From NCBI RefSeq assembly GCF_030035675.1, contig NC_084485.1, forward strand, positions 92,152,838 to 92,216,837: a DNA stretch of 64,000 bases. The letters are read 5' to 3'. The notes beneath the pieces are model-generated. The model had not been told where the DNA came from, ran no database searches, and saw nothing but the letters and a program-made list of their open reading frames with translations. The translations under genes were made by a program, and so were the position numbers. This document shows, one piece after another, positions 33,431 to 44,983 of the stretch (position 1 is its first letter; each line of letters opens with the position of its first letter). This DNA comes from Rhineura floridana. Taxonomy: Eukaryota > Chordata > Lepidosauria > Squamata > Rhineuridae.

Positions 33431-35744
33431 TTCGGCTGATAGGGCTGGCGCTCCTGTCGAAACCCTGGTTGAACTGTGGAATACAGAAATGACCCGGGCG
33501 GTTGACACGATTGCTCCTGAGCGCCCTCTCCTATGTAGAGCTCTTATGGCTCCATGGTATACCCCAGAGCTGAGAGCAATGAAACAATATAGGAGACAGC
33601 TTGAGTGCAGATGGAGACGAACTCCTGGTGGATGCAATTACACACTGGTACGTGCCTATGGTAAGCTGTATTTAGGAGCAGTGAGGGCAGCAAAAAAGCA
33701 ATATTTTGCTCAGAGGTTGGAAAAGTTACTTTTTTGAACTACAACTCCCATCAGCTCCAGCTAGCCCATGCTGGATTGGGCTGATGGGAGTTATAGTTCA
33801 AAAAAGTAAATTTTCCAAGCTCTGATTTTGCTGCCACTATCAAATCATCAATCTGCCGCCCAGCAGAGCTCTTCAGAATTGTCTGGGGACTATTACACTC
33901 TGGCCCCAAGGACATGGTAGATCCATCTGAGGCCCGCTGTAATGAATTTGCTAGGCACTTCCAGGATAAAATCTTTAGCATCCACCAGGACTCAGACTCC
34001 AGTGTTATAGCAGGTGAATCAAGCGAGGTATCCAGAGCACAGCCTTGTCCCGATTTCTTGGATGAGTTTCAGTTGGTACAGCTCGAGGACGTTGACAAGG
34101 TGCTTGGACAGGTTCGTGCAACCACTTGAGTGCTGGATCCTTGCCCTTCTTGGCTAATAAAAGCTAGCAGGGATGGAACAGATGGCTGGGCCAGGGAAGT
34201 GATTAATGCCTTTCTGCGAGAGGGGGTGGTCCCTGGCTGCCTGAAAGAGGCAGTAGTGAGACCACTCCTGAAGAGACCCTCCCTGGACCCAGAAAATCTT
34301 AATAATTATAGGCCGGTGGCAAATGTTCCATTCCTGGGCAAAGTCCTTGAAAGAATGGTGGCAGGACAGCTCCAGACACTCTTGAATGAGACCGATTATC
34401 TGGATCCATTTCAGTCGGGTTTCAGGCCTGGTTTTGGCATGGAAACAGCCTTGGTCGCCCTGTATGATGACCTCTGTCAGGAGAGAGACAGGAGGAGTGT
34501 GACTCTGTTGATTCTCCTTGATCTCTCAGCGGCTTTCGATTCCATCAACCATGGTATCCTTCTGGGATGACTGGTGGAGTTGGGAGTGGTAGGTACTGCA
34601 TTGCAGTGGTTCCGCTCCTACTTGGCAGGTGGCCTCCAGAAGGTGGTGCTTGGGGAACATTGATGGGCACCCTGGACACTCCAGTATGGGGTTCCGCAGG
34701 GGTCAGTTCTGTCCCCCATGCTGTTCAACATCTACATGAAACCGTTGGGTGCGGTCTTCCGGAGCTTTGGAGTGCGCTGCCATCAATATGCTGATGACAC
34801 GCAGCTCTATTTCTCCTTTTCATCTTCATTAGGTGAGGCTGTCAATGTGCTGAACCAGTGTCTGGCTGCGACAATGGACTGGATGAGGGCTAATAAACTG
34901 AGGCTCAGTCCAGACAAGACTGAGATGCTGCTAATGGGTGGTTCTTCTGACTAGATGGTAGATGTTCAACCTGTCCTGGATGGGGTTGCACTCCCCCTGA
35001 AGGAGCACGTTCGTAGCTTAGGGGTTCTCCTAGAACCATCTCTGTCACTTGAGGCTCAGGTAGCCTCAGTGGCACGGAGTGCCTTCTACCAACTTCAGTT
35101 GGTGGGCCAACTACGCCCCTATCTGGACAGGGATAACCTGGCTTCAGCTGTCCATGTTCTGGTAACCTCCAAGTTAGATTACTGCAATGCACTCTACGTG
35201 GGGCTGCCTTTGAAGATGTTTCAGAAACTGCAGCTTGTGCAAAACGCAGCGGCCAGATTGGTAACAGGGACCAGACAGTTCGAACATATAAAACCGATTC
35301 TGGCCTGCTTGCATTGGCTGCCTGTATGTTTCCGAGCTCAATTTAAAGTGCTGGTTTTAACCTATAAAGTCTTACACAGCTTGGGACCACAATACCTGAT
35401 GGAATGCCTCTCCCGACGCTAACCCACCCATACACTATGCTCAACATCAAAGGCCCTCCTCCGGGTGCCTACTCCGAGGGAAGCTTGGAGGATGGCAACA
35501 AGGGAGAGGGCCTTCTCAGTGGTGGCCCCCAAATTATGGAATGATCTCCCTGATGAGGTGTGCCTGGCGCCAACACTGTTGTCTTTTTGGTGCCAGGGCA
35601 AGACTTTCCTCTTCTCCCAGGCATTTTAGGATGTGTTTTTAAATTGTTTTTTTTAAGTGTTTTTAAATTTGTATATTTGTTTTTAATGTTTTTAATTGTT
35701 GTAAACTGCCCAGAGAGCTTCAACTATGGGGTGGTATACAAATG
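33431..35744 (+). mobile_element. L2-type LINE, 5' truncated, with MITE insertion
   Basis: Plus-strand L2 from the region just after the endonuclease to the 3' tail. Reverse transcriptase motifs in order: NNYRPVANVPFLGKVLERMV (about 34297-34356), [53 protein letters not shown] (about 34716) and [16 protein letters not shown] with intact YADD (about 34780-34827). The C-terminal part follows: [58 protein letters not shown] few stops and frame changes break it. The tail reads aactgcccagagagcttcaa, then ggtggtatacaaatg. A 114-bp hAT MITE sits at 33711-33824. Confidence 0.9.
33703..33832. mobile_element. hAT-like MITE in L2, perfect 8-bp TSD
   Basis: The element is 33711-33824 (114 bp), a near-perfect hairpin: CAGAGGTTGGAAAAGTTACT at the left, AGTAAATTTTCCAAGCTCTG at the right, with complementary arms around gaactacaactcccatcagc. 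The duplication ATTTTGCT lies at 33703-33710 and 33825-33832. Removing one copy plus the element restores an L2 sequence collinear with the other L2 copies here. Confidence 0.93.
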
Positions 35745-35838
35745 TTATTATTATTATTATTGTTGTTGTTGTTGTTGTTGTTGTTATTAAATAATAATAA
35801 TAACAATAACAACAACAACAACAACAACAACAACAATA
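35745..35838. repeat. Palindromic (ATT)n(GTT)n / (AAC)n(AAT)n microsatellite
   Basis: TTA/TTG units run to about 35787 and are followed at once by the mirror set of AAT/AAC units to 35838. The two arms of about 45 bases are complementary and could form a long hairpin. It lies at the 3' tail of the L2. Confidence 0.92.
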
Positions 35839-35998
35839 AAACAGTGTTAAATGCTATCCCTGAGACTAATTACATACCCTGCAGAATCTTCCCTGTAGCC
35901 CTTCTTTCTTTGCTATTACCATGCAGAGTTCCGCCTTTGAAGTAAAGGCCTTCTTTATCTCAGGAGTCTCACCTTGAACTAACCTCCTGCAGACAGAC

Positions 35999-36060
35999 CA
36001 GAGATTGGAAAAGTTACTTTTTCGAACTACAACTCCCATCAGCCCAATCCAGTGGCCATG
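35999..36060. mobile_element. hAT-like MITE, left part only
   Basis: CAGAGATTGGAAAAGTTACT followed by cgaactacaactcccatcag, the same family as 33711-33824, but the right terminus is not found. Confidence 0.65.
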
Positions 36061-36344
36061 CACTTGGCTGACTTACTCTTCTCCTAAAGATACAGGATCA
36101 GTCTCAGGGCCTGAACCTGGCAACCCTAGTCACAAATATACTAGGTAGCCTTAGGCAAGCCATTATCACTGAGCTTCAGCCCTGCATTTATAATACAGGT
36201 GGGTTGTGTTTTGTTTTAAAGGATGGCTGCAATAGCAGCTGTGAAGTGCTCTGAGCAGTTAGGAAAATGTTCTGTGTAGATTTTAAATATGATTATTTCT
36301 GCATTAAATAAATGGATATATTTAGACTTCCCTATTAAAATTCT

Positions 36345-36425
36345 GCACACATTTACCTTGGAGTAAGTCTCATTGCAATTAATGGGGCTTGCTCCTGAGT
36401 AGGCATGTAGAGAACTGCACTATTA
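36345..36425. repeat. Short dispersed palindromic repeat (about 80 bp)
   Basis: cacacatttaccttggagta, then ttaatggggcttgctcctga and gtaggcatg. Same family as at 26030 and 53065. Confidence 0.6.
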
Positions 36426-36865
36426 GTTATGTAGCAAAGCCAAAAGCTATTTTTTGAGAGGAGCATGGCAAGAAGTCAAGACATCAGAAGTGAGATTTCA
36501 GAAACAAACCATCCATAACCATGTCTTCAGGGTAGACAATTAATTAATCCACATAAGGATTAATCTTTATCTATTAGAGGACCACAGCATCTCACCTAAT
36601 GAGCATTTCTGAATTGTTATGCTAATTTTCAACCAAGTGGGTTTTTTAAACAGGTTTTTCCATATAATGAGGGATGTTGTTCTTTGTTTCATTCAATAGT
36701 CCAGTCTTTACAGTGGCTGGTGTAACATTATGTCATCCTTTTAGGAATTCTATTTGTATTGATTTTGCTGCATATTGTTACAAATGGTTGAAGAAATATT
36801 ACTGTACTAAGAACAAGAGATCAAGAAAATCTACCGTCCAACTACTTCAAGGGCTGTCATAAAAA

Positions 36866-37109
36866 GAAAGGGAATATGAAATGGAAATGGACTGCCCTCA
36901 AGTTGATTCTGACTTATGGTGACCCTATGAATGGGGTTTTCATGGTAAGCAGTATTCAGAGGGGGTTTACCATTGCCTTCCTCTGAGGCTGAGAGGCAGT
37001 GACTGGCCCAAGGTCACCCAGTGAGCTTCATGTGTGTGTGGGGATTCGAACCCTGTCGTAGTCCAACACCTTAACCACTACACCACACTGGCTCTCTGAA
37101 AGGGAATAT
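36866..37109 (-). mobile_element. tRNA-headed SINE (gaaggcagt tail), 12-bp TSD
   Basis: Minus-oriented SINE at 36878-37097: the tail (ggaaatggactgccctcaag) comes first and the tRNA-like head (ccacactggctctc) last. The B-box-like ggattcgaaccct is preserved. GAAAGGGAATAT flanks it at 36866-36877 and 37098-37109. Confidence 0.9.
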
Positions 37110-38175
37110 ATATTAAGTATTTAATATTTAAACAAATGTAAAATTTTTGCGCCATCAGCTTATGTACATAGAATAATATAATTTATCTTGTATTCCCTGG
37201 GTGAATACAGGGAATATTCTAGCCAGCATGGATTTTTCGCATTGTGCAATGTTAAATTGAAAATATCTCCCCATGCCATTCTGATGCTTCCCATAAACTC
37301 ATTTCAAAACAAAACCTTACATAACTTATAGTCCTGAACTCAGAAATGCTTGCTTAACAATCCTTTAAATTTTCATGGTGATACACAAAACAGTCAGAGA
37401 GAATCGACCGTTCAAACTGTAAAAAGAGAGAGAGAAAACAGACCTCTGTGGGACTTTTTTCTATCAGAGTTCTCATAATTCGTCGAAATTAATTAAAAAT
37501 CAGCCATGTTCAAAGAGTACCTGTAATCCTATTACTGACCGTGCCCCCTAAACATGGCAACCTGAACACATGCATTTTGGGCAGGCCAAGCTTGTTTTTT
37601 TCCAACAACTGGAGTTATTGCTTAAGTAGCAACATATTGTAATCAGTCTGATTTTACATCAAACTGCAGATTCAGATTCAACTGTTAATGCACCCAAAAT
37701 AGAAATAGAGCATAGCCTCCAGTTTGAAACGCAAAAGGCTGCCTTCACCATCATATGACATTGACCAATAAAAAGGCTTTGAAATTAATAAAAATAAATT
37801 TGACACAGGTTTCTAGGATGAATAATGAAGGAAATATAATTTTCTACGTTAGATTCTCTGTAGAAATAGTAGTAACACAGGAAAAAAGCAAAGTAAGAAA
37901 ACACCAACAAACATACAAAAATGTAATTCTCCATCTTTGAAGACGGCAGGTGTTGCCACCACTCACCATATGCTCAGAGGCAAATGTTACCAAATGCTGC
38001 CAAGTTACACAGAAATTGGATTGGACTGTGAAAGACCAAGCCAAATTGTGTTTGCATTTTGACAAATTTGTAGGGCAGTACAATATCTCAGAGGAGGTCA
38101 GGTGTCTCGCTCCTCTGGTGCATTCACTATAGCTGCCCAATATCCCAGCTTTTTAAAGTTTGATAGAAATATCTG
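37110..38175. other. No recognisable feature
   Basis: AT-rich non-coding DNA of about 1 kb. Nothing identified. Confidence 0.35.
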
Positions 38176-38177
38176 TT

Positions 38178-38402
38178 GGCTAGGTGTAGTAGTGGTTAGA
38201 ATGTTGGACTATGACCTGGGAGATCAGGGTTCAAATCCCCACATAGCCATGACATTCACTAGGTGACTTTGGGCCAGTCACTGCCTCTTAGCCTCAGAGG
38301 AAGGCAACGGTAAACCACCTCTGAATACCACTTACCATGAAAACCCTATTCATTGGGTCATCATAAGTCGGAATCGACTTGAAGGCAGTCCGTTTCCATT
38401 TC
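38178..38402 (+). mobile_element. tRNA-headed SINE (gaaggcagt tail)
   Basis: Complete plus-strand copy: ggtgtagtagtggttagaat head, gggttcaaatccccac B-box, gggccagtcactgcctctta body, and tail ataagtcggaatcgacttga followed by aggcagtccgtttcc. Confidence 0.9.
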
Positions 38403-38669
38403 CATAGGTAAGTTCTTAAACCACAATGTTTTTTTGCCTATTAGTGAATAATATCATGGGATATGGAACCTTAATATATCAGCTTTTACAACCTGTTTCT
38501 TAAGATGGCATGATTTCCCAGAGCCAAATCTGAAATATAATTTCTACTTTATGCTGTCTCTTGCCACTAAGGATCTTGGCAAAGGGCATATTGACAAGAC
38601 TGGATGTCAGGTTTCATGCAGACAATGCTCAGTTTTTCTCCCTCACCACTGCAGTCTGTATCTCACTGT

Positions 38670-38800
38670 TGTTCAGCCTTAGTCACCAGATGTTTGTTGA
38701 ACTGCAGATCTCATTGTCCTTGACCATTGGCAAAGATGGCTAGGGATAATGGAAGTTGTATTCCAACAACATCTGGTGACCCAAAGTTGTACAACACTGC
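38670..38800. mobile_element. Short fold-back hAT-like MITE, degraded
   Basis: Inverted halves around ccattggcaaagatggctag, with cagatgtttgttgaactgca on the left and ttccaacaacatctggtgac on the right. Ends are approximate. Confidence 0.6.
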
Positions 38801-41280
38801 TTATCTTAATTCCAAGCTGGCACACTTTGTTTCCCCCTGTACCATTACTTCTCCTACCAATCCCTATCTGCTGTTCCATCTCATTGTGCTTCTTCCTCCC
38901 CCACCCACCTATGCATGCATGGGTGCACATGCACACCCACACACTCTTCTGTCTCATCTTCAGTGTCTTTTGGTGTCCTTGGTCTCTCTGCTTTCAGCAC
39001 CACTTCGCTCTCTCCTACCCTGAAAAACTCTTCCATAACCCTGATTCTGTCTGTCTCATCTCCCCACTTCTCATCAGTTTAGGTTTTTTGAGTGAACAGA
39101 GTATATTTGCTGTTATGCTGTTTTTCCCCCTACCCTCTCCAACCTGGTTTCTTGATCCAGTCAGCTTTGGTGAAATTGCTCTCAAAGGGTCCAAAGATCT
39201 TCATGTGGCTAAATCCAGAGACTTGCTCTGAGGCCTGAGACCTCTCTCCTTTTCAACTAGTTGTAGCATAAGGGATAATATCCACCTCCTCCCTTAGCTT
39301 CCTTGCCTCCTTGGACCTCTTTTGCGTTGTCCTGTCCCAAATTCTCCTCAGAGAGGATCAGCAAGTCCTAATTCATACTACAATGGAAACAGGAAACGCA
39401 GCACCTCAAGTCACTTAGACTCCCTTCCCCACTTCTGTGTCATGTATAAACCTAACCTTCTCTGTCTCTTGGTGATTCTTGCTCCTTGCGTCTTCCACTA
39501 CGACTCACAGGCCTCTGCTTTTTTGGTTCATTTTCCATTCCATCTGGGTCTGCCATCATCTTCACATACATCATCTCAAGATTTAGCTTTCTACTTTTGA
39601 CCTCTTCCCTTTTGCCCAGGATGTCTCTTTAACAGTACCATTAGCATTTCCTTCTAGATATTGCAGGAATGCTTCAAACTGAACAAGATGAAGACAGAGA
39701 CTTGTATCCAATGGGACTATTTCCATTCAATCTCCTCCTACCATGCTCCCAAATCTATTCTGGAGGCTCCCCTAACTCTTTGGAGCTGATTTGTGGGGGT
39801 GCAGGCAGGGGGAGGAGAGGAAGGGAAAGTTCCATTGAGCGAGCAGAAGTTGTTCCATGAATGCAATAACTTTGCTGGATTCAACCAGACATCTTAATTT
39901 CTCCCCCACCCAAACAGGGTGCAGTCATCTGGGGTCACAGGAGGTTGCAGACTCGGGACTTTTTTTGGGAACAGGGTCCTAGTCATGTTCCTATGTGTGA
40001 GCCAATGAGCATGAAAAGGGAACATGTAGGCCATATTAAAAAGTCCTTGTCCTTTCAAGCTGATTGTAGCCAATCAGAGTGAAAGGAGGTGAGTTAGCCA
40101 CTGAGAAAACACTTCTCAGAAGCTTTCAGCCTCCCCTTTCATTGCCTCCTAGGGACATCTTTCGTAGTGGAGGGTGGACTCATGAGATGAAAGGGAGAAC
40201 ACAGAAAATGGAAAGAGGGGCATGGCTGTGAGGCCGTGTGGTGTGACTATCATGAAGGGACCCTGCACTTCTTAATTTGTCACTACACTACTGCCCCCCA
40301 AACCTAGTAGACTGTATTAGCTCCCCTTAACCACACAATATCAACTATAGGGACATCAAATCAGTTTTGCTTGGGCTACTTACTCCACTTGGAGAAAGCT
40401 ATAACAAGGTACAACAGCTAACACATAAAGGATCTTTGCTGCCATCTGTTGGTTACAATCTAGCAGTTTTTATCTTGTCTTTCCATTTGATATGCCAGTC
40501 TTCAGGTTTTTCTCATACAATGCTACAATGGATATCATCAATGCAAAATTTCAATATGCTGAATTTGTATGGTTGGTTTATAAGAGAACGAGATTTGAAT
40601 TTGTTAAAAATGTCAGTGGACTCAGTTAATGGTAGTGTTATCCAACTGTGGATATCAATCCTGTTATTCCAAAGTTAATTCACCATTCTCAAATAGATCA
40701 TTACTGCATTGATTCTGCATCACATTGGGGCAAGAAGGATGATCTGTCCTTAACTTAATTAAGCCAATTTCCCTAAAGAATGGTGTCAATTAAAAATAAA
40801 ATAAACTATTTATCAGAAGTCACAAGTAAACCTGATGGGTGTTAATTGTATGCATACTCCACTGTAAGTCTAAATACAATATGTGCAAGAAAAATAAACA
40901 CATATTCTTCCCTACTTATCCCCCTGCCTCCATTTACTACTACCATTGTTTCTCCTGTATCAGTTTTAGCTGGTAAGCATCTTGGGGCTAGGAACTGTCC
41001 TTTCATCCTCTGTAAAGTGCAAAAAGCATTAATGGCACTAAAACCAAACCAAAATAAAATTACTACATAAATGGTTAAAGTATCTTGTTCTGGACCGCAC
41101 AATACTTTTGAGTCACACAGGGTTATTTCTTAGGCAAAAGGTGATGTAGAGACAAATTATTTAGGAAGAAAAGTTTTTCTTTTTAAAGGAGTTGCTTGTT
41201 AAATCCAGTTCTAGCCAGGCATTATTAAAGGATTTCAGTGCAAACTAGTAGGTATGGATTAAAAGTGGTATAGCTCCATC
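38801..41280. other. No recognisable feature
   Basis: About 2.5 kb without a supported gene or named repeat. Pyrimidine-rich around 38810-39640, so long open frames here are unconvincing. Confidence 0.35.
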
Positions 41281-41431
41281 TTACAGAACAGCAGTGGGGA
41301 GCCTTTGACTCTCCAGATGTTGCTGAACTACAGCTCTCACCAGCCCTACCAAGCATGGCCAATGGCCAGGGATGGGAGTTGTAGTTCAACCACATCAAGA
41401 GGTCCAAAGGCTCCCCACACCTGTTACAGAA
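41281..41431. mobile_element. Short fold-back hAT-like MITE, perfect 8-bp TSD
   Basis: The element is 41289-41423 (135 bp): left CAGCAGTGGGGAGCCTTTG, right AAAGGCTCCCCACACCTG, with complementary arms around gaactacagctctcaccagc and gggatgggagttgtagttca. TTACAGAA flanks it at 41281-41288 and 41424-41431. Confidence 0.9.
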
Positions 41432-42054
41432 CTTCTAGAATTCTCTTACACATTATTGTGCTTTCTTTAATTTGGGTGAACATGTTTACTTAGTAATGTT
41501 TGGAAGCTACATAGTAGCTACAAATGATTTCTTCCACTTGCTCCCTTCTCTATTCGGAACTCACCTATTCATTCCAAGTTATCCCCATCAAATATTTAGA
41601 ACTGCCTTTTGGGTCACTCATCTTGTTGCAAACCAAACAGCCAACACTGAAAATTCCCGTGGCACAGTATTTGGGGACACACACCACTTCCCAAAACAGA
41701 TAATCTGGTTCTATTATTATAGAATGAACAATTTTGGTCAGATTGAGCAGACACATCCACATCTCTTAAATCCCATATTCCAATAAATTGATACGTATCA
41801 GAATGCCTAGATTAAAAACTTGCAGACTTGTGTATTCAAGAGTATTTTCCTGTTGATTATGAAAACTTCACATCTGTCCTTTGATTTGATTGCTTAGAAT
41901 TTGGTACCATTGTTATAAGGAGGCAGAAGATACATGCTGTAGTGTTGATAGTTGAGGTACTTCCTTTTTTCAAAGTACAGGACACTGACTATAAAAGAAA
42001 TCAAACATTTAACAAGCAAAAAGCCGCAGTTAAAGAAAGGCACTAAGCAGGTTT

Positions 42055-42206
42055 CTTGCAGGAAACTGCAGGAGGGGAGAGCTCTCTTGTGTTTAGGCCC
42101 TGCTTACAGGGTTCCCATAGGCATCTGATTGGCCACTGTGAGAACGGGATGATGGACTAGATGGGCCACTGGCCTGATCCAGTAGGCTCTTCTTATGACC
42201 TTATAA
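42055..42206 (+). mobile_element. CR1 3' UTR fragment
   Basis: Matches the 3' UTR of the CR1 at 14848: aggaggggagagctctcttg, then gattggccactgtgagaacg, gatgggccactggcctgatc and an end at ggctcttcttatgaccttat. Confidence 0.85.
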
Positions 42207-42295
42207 GGCAAACATGCAGGAAAGAAGGTACACTAATAGGTCTAAGGAATGTTTAACTAATTGCACTCCCCACAGCCATGGCAGAAGTGAAAGAA

Positions 42296-43410
42296 GAATC
42301 TGTCATGGTTTCCTGCCCCCACAGGTCACGGTTACCACGCATCAGACCCAATTCCCACCCTTAGGGCAATTGTTCTGGAACCCAATCACCAAATTCCCCT
42401 TGCCAAGGCTGTGCAAACCAACACCAACCCTGCAAGGTAGAAGATAGACTGCCACCACCCCTTCACTGGTTCAACTCAGAGCCAGGGGAACTCAAGAGCC
42501 CAGAAAATAGGTAAACCAAGGTTCAATAAGACAAGAGCCAAACTTACACTCCTTGTCAAGAAACCTCTGGTAAAACCTCAAAAATAGATTTAAGCTTAAC
42601 TCCCTTATCCTTGGTAGTTTCATAGTCAAATGTTCAAGGTGCTGAATTCAGAACCACCCTTACCCTCAATGAACACACCAGGTTAAATAGAAGTAGCTTT
42701 ATTCAAAAATATAAGTGCACATTAAAATATAGCAGCAAAACAATTCCTCAAAACCACACACCCAATCAGGGGTTTAGGTATACATAAGAGAATTCACACA
42801 CACAACAAGAAAATAACAACCTAGCTAGCCTGTCTACTTATTTAGGAGGTAGTTGGTTGTAATCTCATCTCTCCTCAGAGAGAATAGCATCAGGTACAAA
42901 ACAATGGAACCCCACTTAGGTGACCACCAGCAAGATGGACACCCATAGGCATCATCCAGGGAAACCTCTCAAGGGAAACCTCTCAAGGGGAACCCCTCAA
43001 GGGGAACCCCTCCAGGGGAACAAAGGCTATGGGTCTCAAGGCCTATACTTAAGGAAAAAGAAACCCAACTGTCCAGAATTAATTAACTAATCAGGGGCTT
43101 TCTGATGTAATCCCTTCTCGATGCTTCTTCAGTTTTTCGCACCTTGCAGGCCCCCCTCCCAACTGTGTTCTTAACCTTCACAGGCCTGCATGTCCTAGAG
43201 TACCAGGCTCTCACTGATTAGCAAAGATAATCAGGTGTTTCTATTCAGGCCTCCCTAACTGCCTTCAGCTGGGAAACGAAACTTAACATTTTTGCCTTTC
43301 CAGAGGCCTGTCTTTTGACAAGATGTAACTCCCAGAATTATTTGTACTGAGCTATGATATTAAGAAATTGGTTTAACAATTCATAAAATTTTCAGTTTCA
43401 TGACAGAATC
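42296..43410 (-). mobile_element. Solo LTR of an LTR retroelement, 5-bp target duplication
   Basis: The LTR spans 42301-43405 (1105 bp) with TGTCATG...CATGACA ends and GAATC at 42296-42300 and 43406-43410. AATAAA near 42700 on the minus strand gives the likely orientation. A short tandem array of gaaacctctcaaggg-like units lies inside at about 42958-43020. No internal region accompanies it, so it is a recombination fossil. It shares no obvious sequence with the LTR at 25280 and represents another family (retrovirus-like or Gypsy-like, undecided). Confidence 0.85.
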
Positions 43411-44835
43411 CAGGTTATAAGTAATGCACATAATAAATGTAGATACACCTGGGAGATGTAAGTGATACAATATTATTTGGTTCCAAATCTGTTTATTGTA
43501 AATTGCACTCACAGTTATATTATGCAACAAATGGACTTGTTCTCAGAATTCAAATCACCATTCCTAAAGAGAAATAAAGGTGTGCTTTATCTACGCCAAT
43601 GCATGGGAATGATATGCTTAATCTAATGTGAATTTTAAAACTTCAGCACCACCTAGTGACAGAAAAATGTAGAAGCATACTATTCTGAAGGAGCTCATTA
43701 AATTAATAAACAGGACATCTTGATGTTGCATCTCAAAGATGAAACTGATTCAGTGTCATAAACTGATCCTACACAATGAATCACAGATTCAGCTATTAAA
43801 GCAATCCTTTTGAAAATATGTAGGAATCTAAACGAAGCATTGAATAAACTGAATAGAATACAAACCAGGACTGTTGAATGTCATTCAGAATCACCTTTGA
43901 GAAAATGCACCAGAATCAAAATAGTTTTTAAAGTGATGTGTACAAGTTTGAGGATTGATGAACACAATTTTGTTTTCTACATAAGCATTCTTAACTATCC
44001 ACAGGCTAGACTATCATATGGAGAAACATATTACCCTGCCTTGCGCAGTTACTGCTAGAGCTGGCATAATTCCCATGATCACAAGTGGACAAGGTGTCAG
44101 CTGTATTTGTGAGCACCCAGATCACATATTTATTCATGGAAGTGCATGTTTGTGTCTTGCTCAGTATTATTTTTATTGGGCCTGATAAAATGAAACATGA
44201 TAATCAGGGTCCCTTCTTTCAGCAACTTTCATAAGCGGGTTTTTTTTTCTTTGCAAGATGATTTCTATCAGTTACTGTTACAAACAACACAGCTAAAATT
44301 AATTTCTTCAGCTTCACCTAGACCACAGAATAATTAGTGAAAAGGGCATGCAAGAGTTGCACAGACATTGTATGTTTAAAAAGGTCATGTTTTTGCATAC
44401 TTTTCCCCTTATAAAAGGAAAACGTAAGATATACAATATCACTCATGCTGTGATCCAAAACATATTCCCCTCAAAGTTTGTGCCACTGAAATTAACAGAA
44501 CAGGCTTCCCAATTAATGTATTTAGTACTGAAGTGTTTTAGGCTTTAATAGCATATCAGCACATTCTTTCATATATCTGCAAAGGATCTCATGCACAGAG
44601 TGGGTTCTTTTTGTAAAGAGCACCATCCCTGCTTTCTGAAACTGAATAAGGTGCTTGCTGCAGAAGAGAGCTGTTATTCAGAAAGAACAAGTTCCACTCC
44701 ATTGTTAAGTCTGTGCATATAAACTTGATGCATTCAGGAACTATGTTTAGTTTATAACAGTTTTCACATTCTAGTTTTAAATATGACCTTCCCACATTTT
44801 CTCCTCTAAAGACTGAGCTACACACACAAAGTCCA
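43411..44835. other. Unrecognised DNA downstream of COA7
   Basis: No gene or named repeat recognised. The part nearest 44830 may hold the distal 3' UTR of COA7 if a later polyadenylation site is used. Confidence 0.35.
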
Positions 44836-44840
44836 TGTTA

Positions 44841-44846
44841 TTTATT
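44841..44846 (-). terminator. Putative COA7 polyadenylation signal AATAAA
   Basis: AATAAA on the minus strand, about 140 bases beyond the COA7 stop. It is the nearest canonical signal. Use is inferred from position only. Confidence 0.45.
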
Positions 44847-44983
44847 GTGTTTACGAAATAACAATTTGTACATGTAAAAAGAGACACCTGTTCACACAAA
44901 TGCATCTATTGGACTTACAGGATAAATTTATACACCATTTAACAAAGTATGCTTCTTGAGAAAACTAATTCATTTGACTGAGT

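Noticed and set aside
38178-38402. tRNA gene
   Set aside because: A- and B-box-like sequences are present, but they are the head of a SINE found many times; no cloverleaf with CCA-ready acceptor was apparent.
38749-39231. 160-codon frame in pyrimidine-rich DNA
   Set aside because: Leu/Pro/Phe-rich composition explained by low complexity; no motif or splice context.
1-44900. SHISAL2A or GPX7, the neighbours of COA7 in mammals
   Set aside because: No protein stretch of either was recognised left of COA7 in this window.
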